Positions 63,173 to 64,000 of a stretch of DNA of 64,000 nucleotides are shown piece after piece. The position numbers were made by a program, and so were the translations under genes. The notes below the pieces were generated by a model. That model did no database searches. It was given only the letters and a program-made list of their open reading frames with translations, and had not been told where the DNA came from. Within the stretch, counting starts at the first letter, position 1. Every line of letters begins with the position of its first letter. Origin of the DNA: Robertkochia sediminum (lineage in GTDB: Bacteria > Bacteroidota > Bacteroidia > Flavobacteriales > Flavobacteriaceae); NCBI RefSeq assembly GCF_016786255.1, contig NZ_JADMKT010000069.1:1-64000 (forward strand), in the 5' to 3' direction.

Positions 63173-64000
63173 TCAAATAGCTTCTGCGGGAATTTCTATT
63201 TCCTGTACTTCACTTTCGTATTTCTCAAGGGTAAAGAAAAAGCTACTTCCCAGGCCGACGGCCGATTCGATATGGAAATCTCCGCCGCTTTTGGTGATCA
63301 TTTCGCGACATAGATTTAATCCGATCCCGGTCCCTTTTTCATTATTGGTGCCGTAAGTAGACTCCATATGTGAGTTTTGATTCAAGATCTTATTGATGGT
63401 CATATCATCCATGCCGATCCCGCTATCTTTGACCTCAACTTCCCAGGATCCATCTTTTTCTTTCGCTCTAAGAATGATCGCGCCGTCGCTTTCGGTGAAT
63501 TTAATAGCGTTAGAGATAAGGTTTCTGAAAATGATCATGATCTGGTCTGCATCGCCATAGATCTCTGCCTTTTGGGAGATCTCGTTTCGAATGGTAATTT
63601 TTTTACTGCTGGCTTGATGCATGAGCAGATCTATGGATTGATCAGCTAGCCATATTAATTGATGTCTTTTAGGGTTGTTTCTAGCGCCCTTCATTTGTTG
63701 TTGCGACCATAAAAGAAGGTTGTTAAGCGTAAAGGAAACATTCTTTACCTGGTTGCTTAGTTCCGGGGCGTAGTTGGTAAATTCCTCAGGGTCTATCTGT
63801 TTGTCGTTAAGGAGGTCTATGAGATTGTTAAGCGATGCGATCGGGGCCCGAAGGTCGTGGCTAATGATCGAAAACAATTTTATTTTGGTCTCGTTCATTC
63901 GTTTTAACTGAACCTCTCTTATTCCTAAGATCTTATTCTTTTTACTTAGCAGGTCGTTAAGCTTGCGTTCCAGGTTACGATTCTTTTGAGTTAGGAAGAG
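63173..64000 (-). CDS. Sensor histidine kinase, 5' part outside the window
   Basis: The visible 275 codons are the C-terminal kinase part. The frame stays open to the right edge and continues beyond it. A helical stretch precedes the phospho-acceptor H-box FSIISHDLRAPI. The ATPase boxes are NLISNAIKFTE (N), DSGIGMD (G1) and GTGIGLNL (G2), all intact, and an acidic tail follows. Many Bacteroidota kinases with this H-box sequence carry TPR or PAS sensor domains upstream; here the sensor cannot be seen. The response regulator is not in the window. Confidence 0.9.
   Translation of the reverse strand, partial: LFLTQKNRNLERKLNDLLSKKNKILGIREVQLKRMNETKIKLFSIISHDLRAPIASLNNLIDLLNDKQIDPEEFTNYAPELSNQVKNVSFTLNNLLLWSQQQMKGARNNPKRHQLIWLADQSIDLLMHQASSKKITIRNEISQKAEIYGDADQIMIIFRNLISNAIKFTESDGAIILRAKEKDGSWEVEVKDSGIGMDDMTINKILNQNSHMESTYGTNNEKGTGIGLNLCREMITKSGGDFHIESAVGLGSSFFFTLEKYESEVQEIEIPAEAI

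Overview
The window looks like a chromosomal segment of a marine-type Flavobacteriaceae (Bacteroidota). The signs are a type IX secretion (T9SS) C-terminal sorting domain on a SprB-repeat protein, Bacteroidota lipoprotein signals (Cys followed by SKDE or EKDD), TAnnTTTG -7 boxes with few Shine-Dalgarno sequences, and lineage families (DUF6048/DUF6452, CCC-motif membrane protein, BlaI plus M56-plug pair, OprM-free TonB receptor operon). GC content is mid-40s by eye. I do not call a genus. No transposase, integrase, rRNA, tRNA or CRISPR array was recognised, so most of the window is ordinary chromosome with a few accessory-looking surface loci.

Layout: 1-578 is non-coding, with a GC-rich palindromic repeat array and an 8-bp tandem repeat ahead of a secreted serine hydrolase. 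2109-13087 is a three-gene operon for giant exported proteins: a 1588-aa beta-rich protein, a fibronectin-III protein and a SprB-repeat T9SS protein. It converges on a 939-aa Ig-repeat lipoprotein. 16-25 kb holds housekeeping genes (HlyIII, ZIP transporter, RNA methyltransferases including RlmD, a TlpA-like lipoprotein) and a MORN/TonB_C gene whose start is broken by a homopolymer frameshift. 25.9-31.5 kb holds rocD, small membrane proteins, an Smr protein and a cysteine desulfurase. 32.9-37.7 kb is an envelope operon (M23 peptidase, TonB receptor, CsgG-like protein). 37.9-40.3 kb is zapB-like, zapA, 6S RNA and rny. 40.4-46 kb holds a kelch lipoprotein, apt, a 50-aa conserved small protein, a BlaI/M56 signalling pair with a visible operator, and a Ca/Na antiporter. 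46-49.5 kb has two divergent glutamine synthetases of different classes. 49.6-60.4 kb holds a candidate small RNA, purM, B12-dependent nrdJ, prfA, pyrF behind a possible attenuator, and the fused B12 mutase icmF. The right end has an Lrp regulator, an alpha/beta hydrolase and a histidine kinase cut by the window edge.

Functional themes: nitrogen and nucleotide metabolism (two GS, rocD, purM, pyrF, apt, nrdJ) sit close together, and nrdJ and icmF both need adenosylcobalamin. The surface genes (SprB/FN3 operon, Ig lipoprotein, kelch lipoprotein, TonB receptor) fit a gliding or surface-attached flavobacterium. The least explained items are the three-gene giant secreted operon, the candidate RNA between glnN and purM, the A-B-A' hairpin choice before pyrF, and the repeats at 15-400, 473-536 and 31523-31612. 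Many start codons were moved downstream of the longest reading frame using signal peptides, family N-termini or promoter position; the reason is given in each entry.
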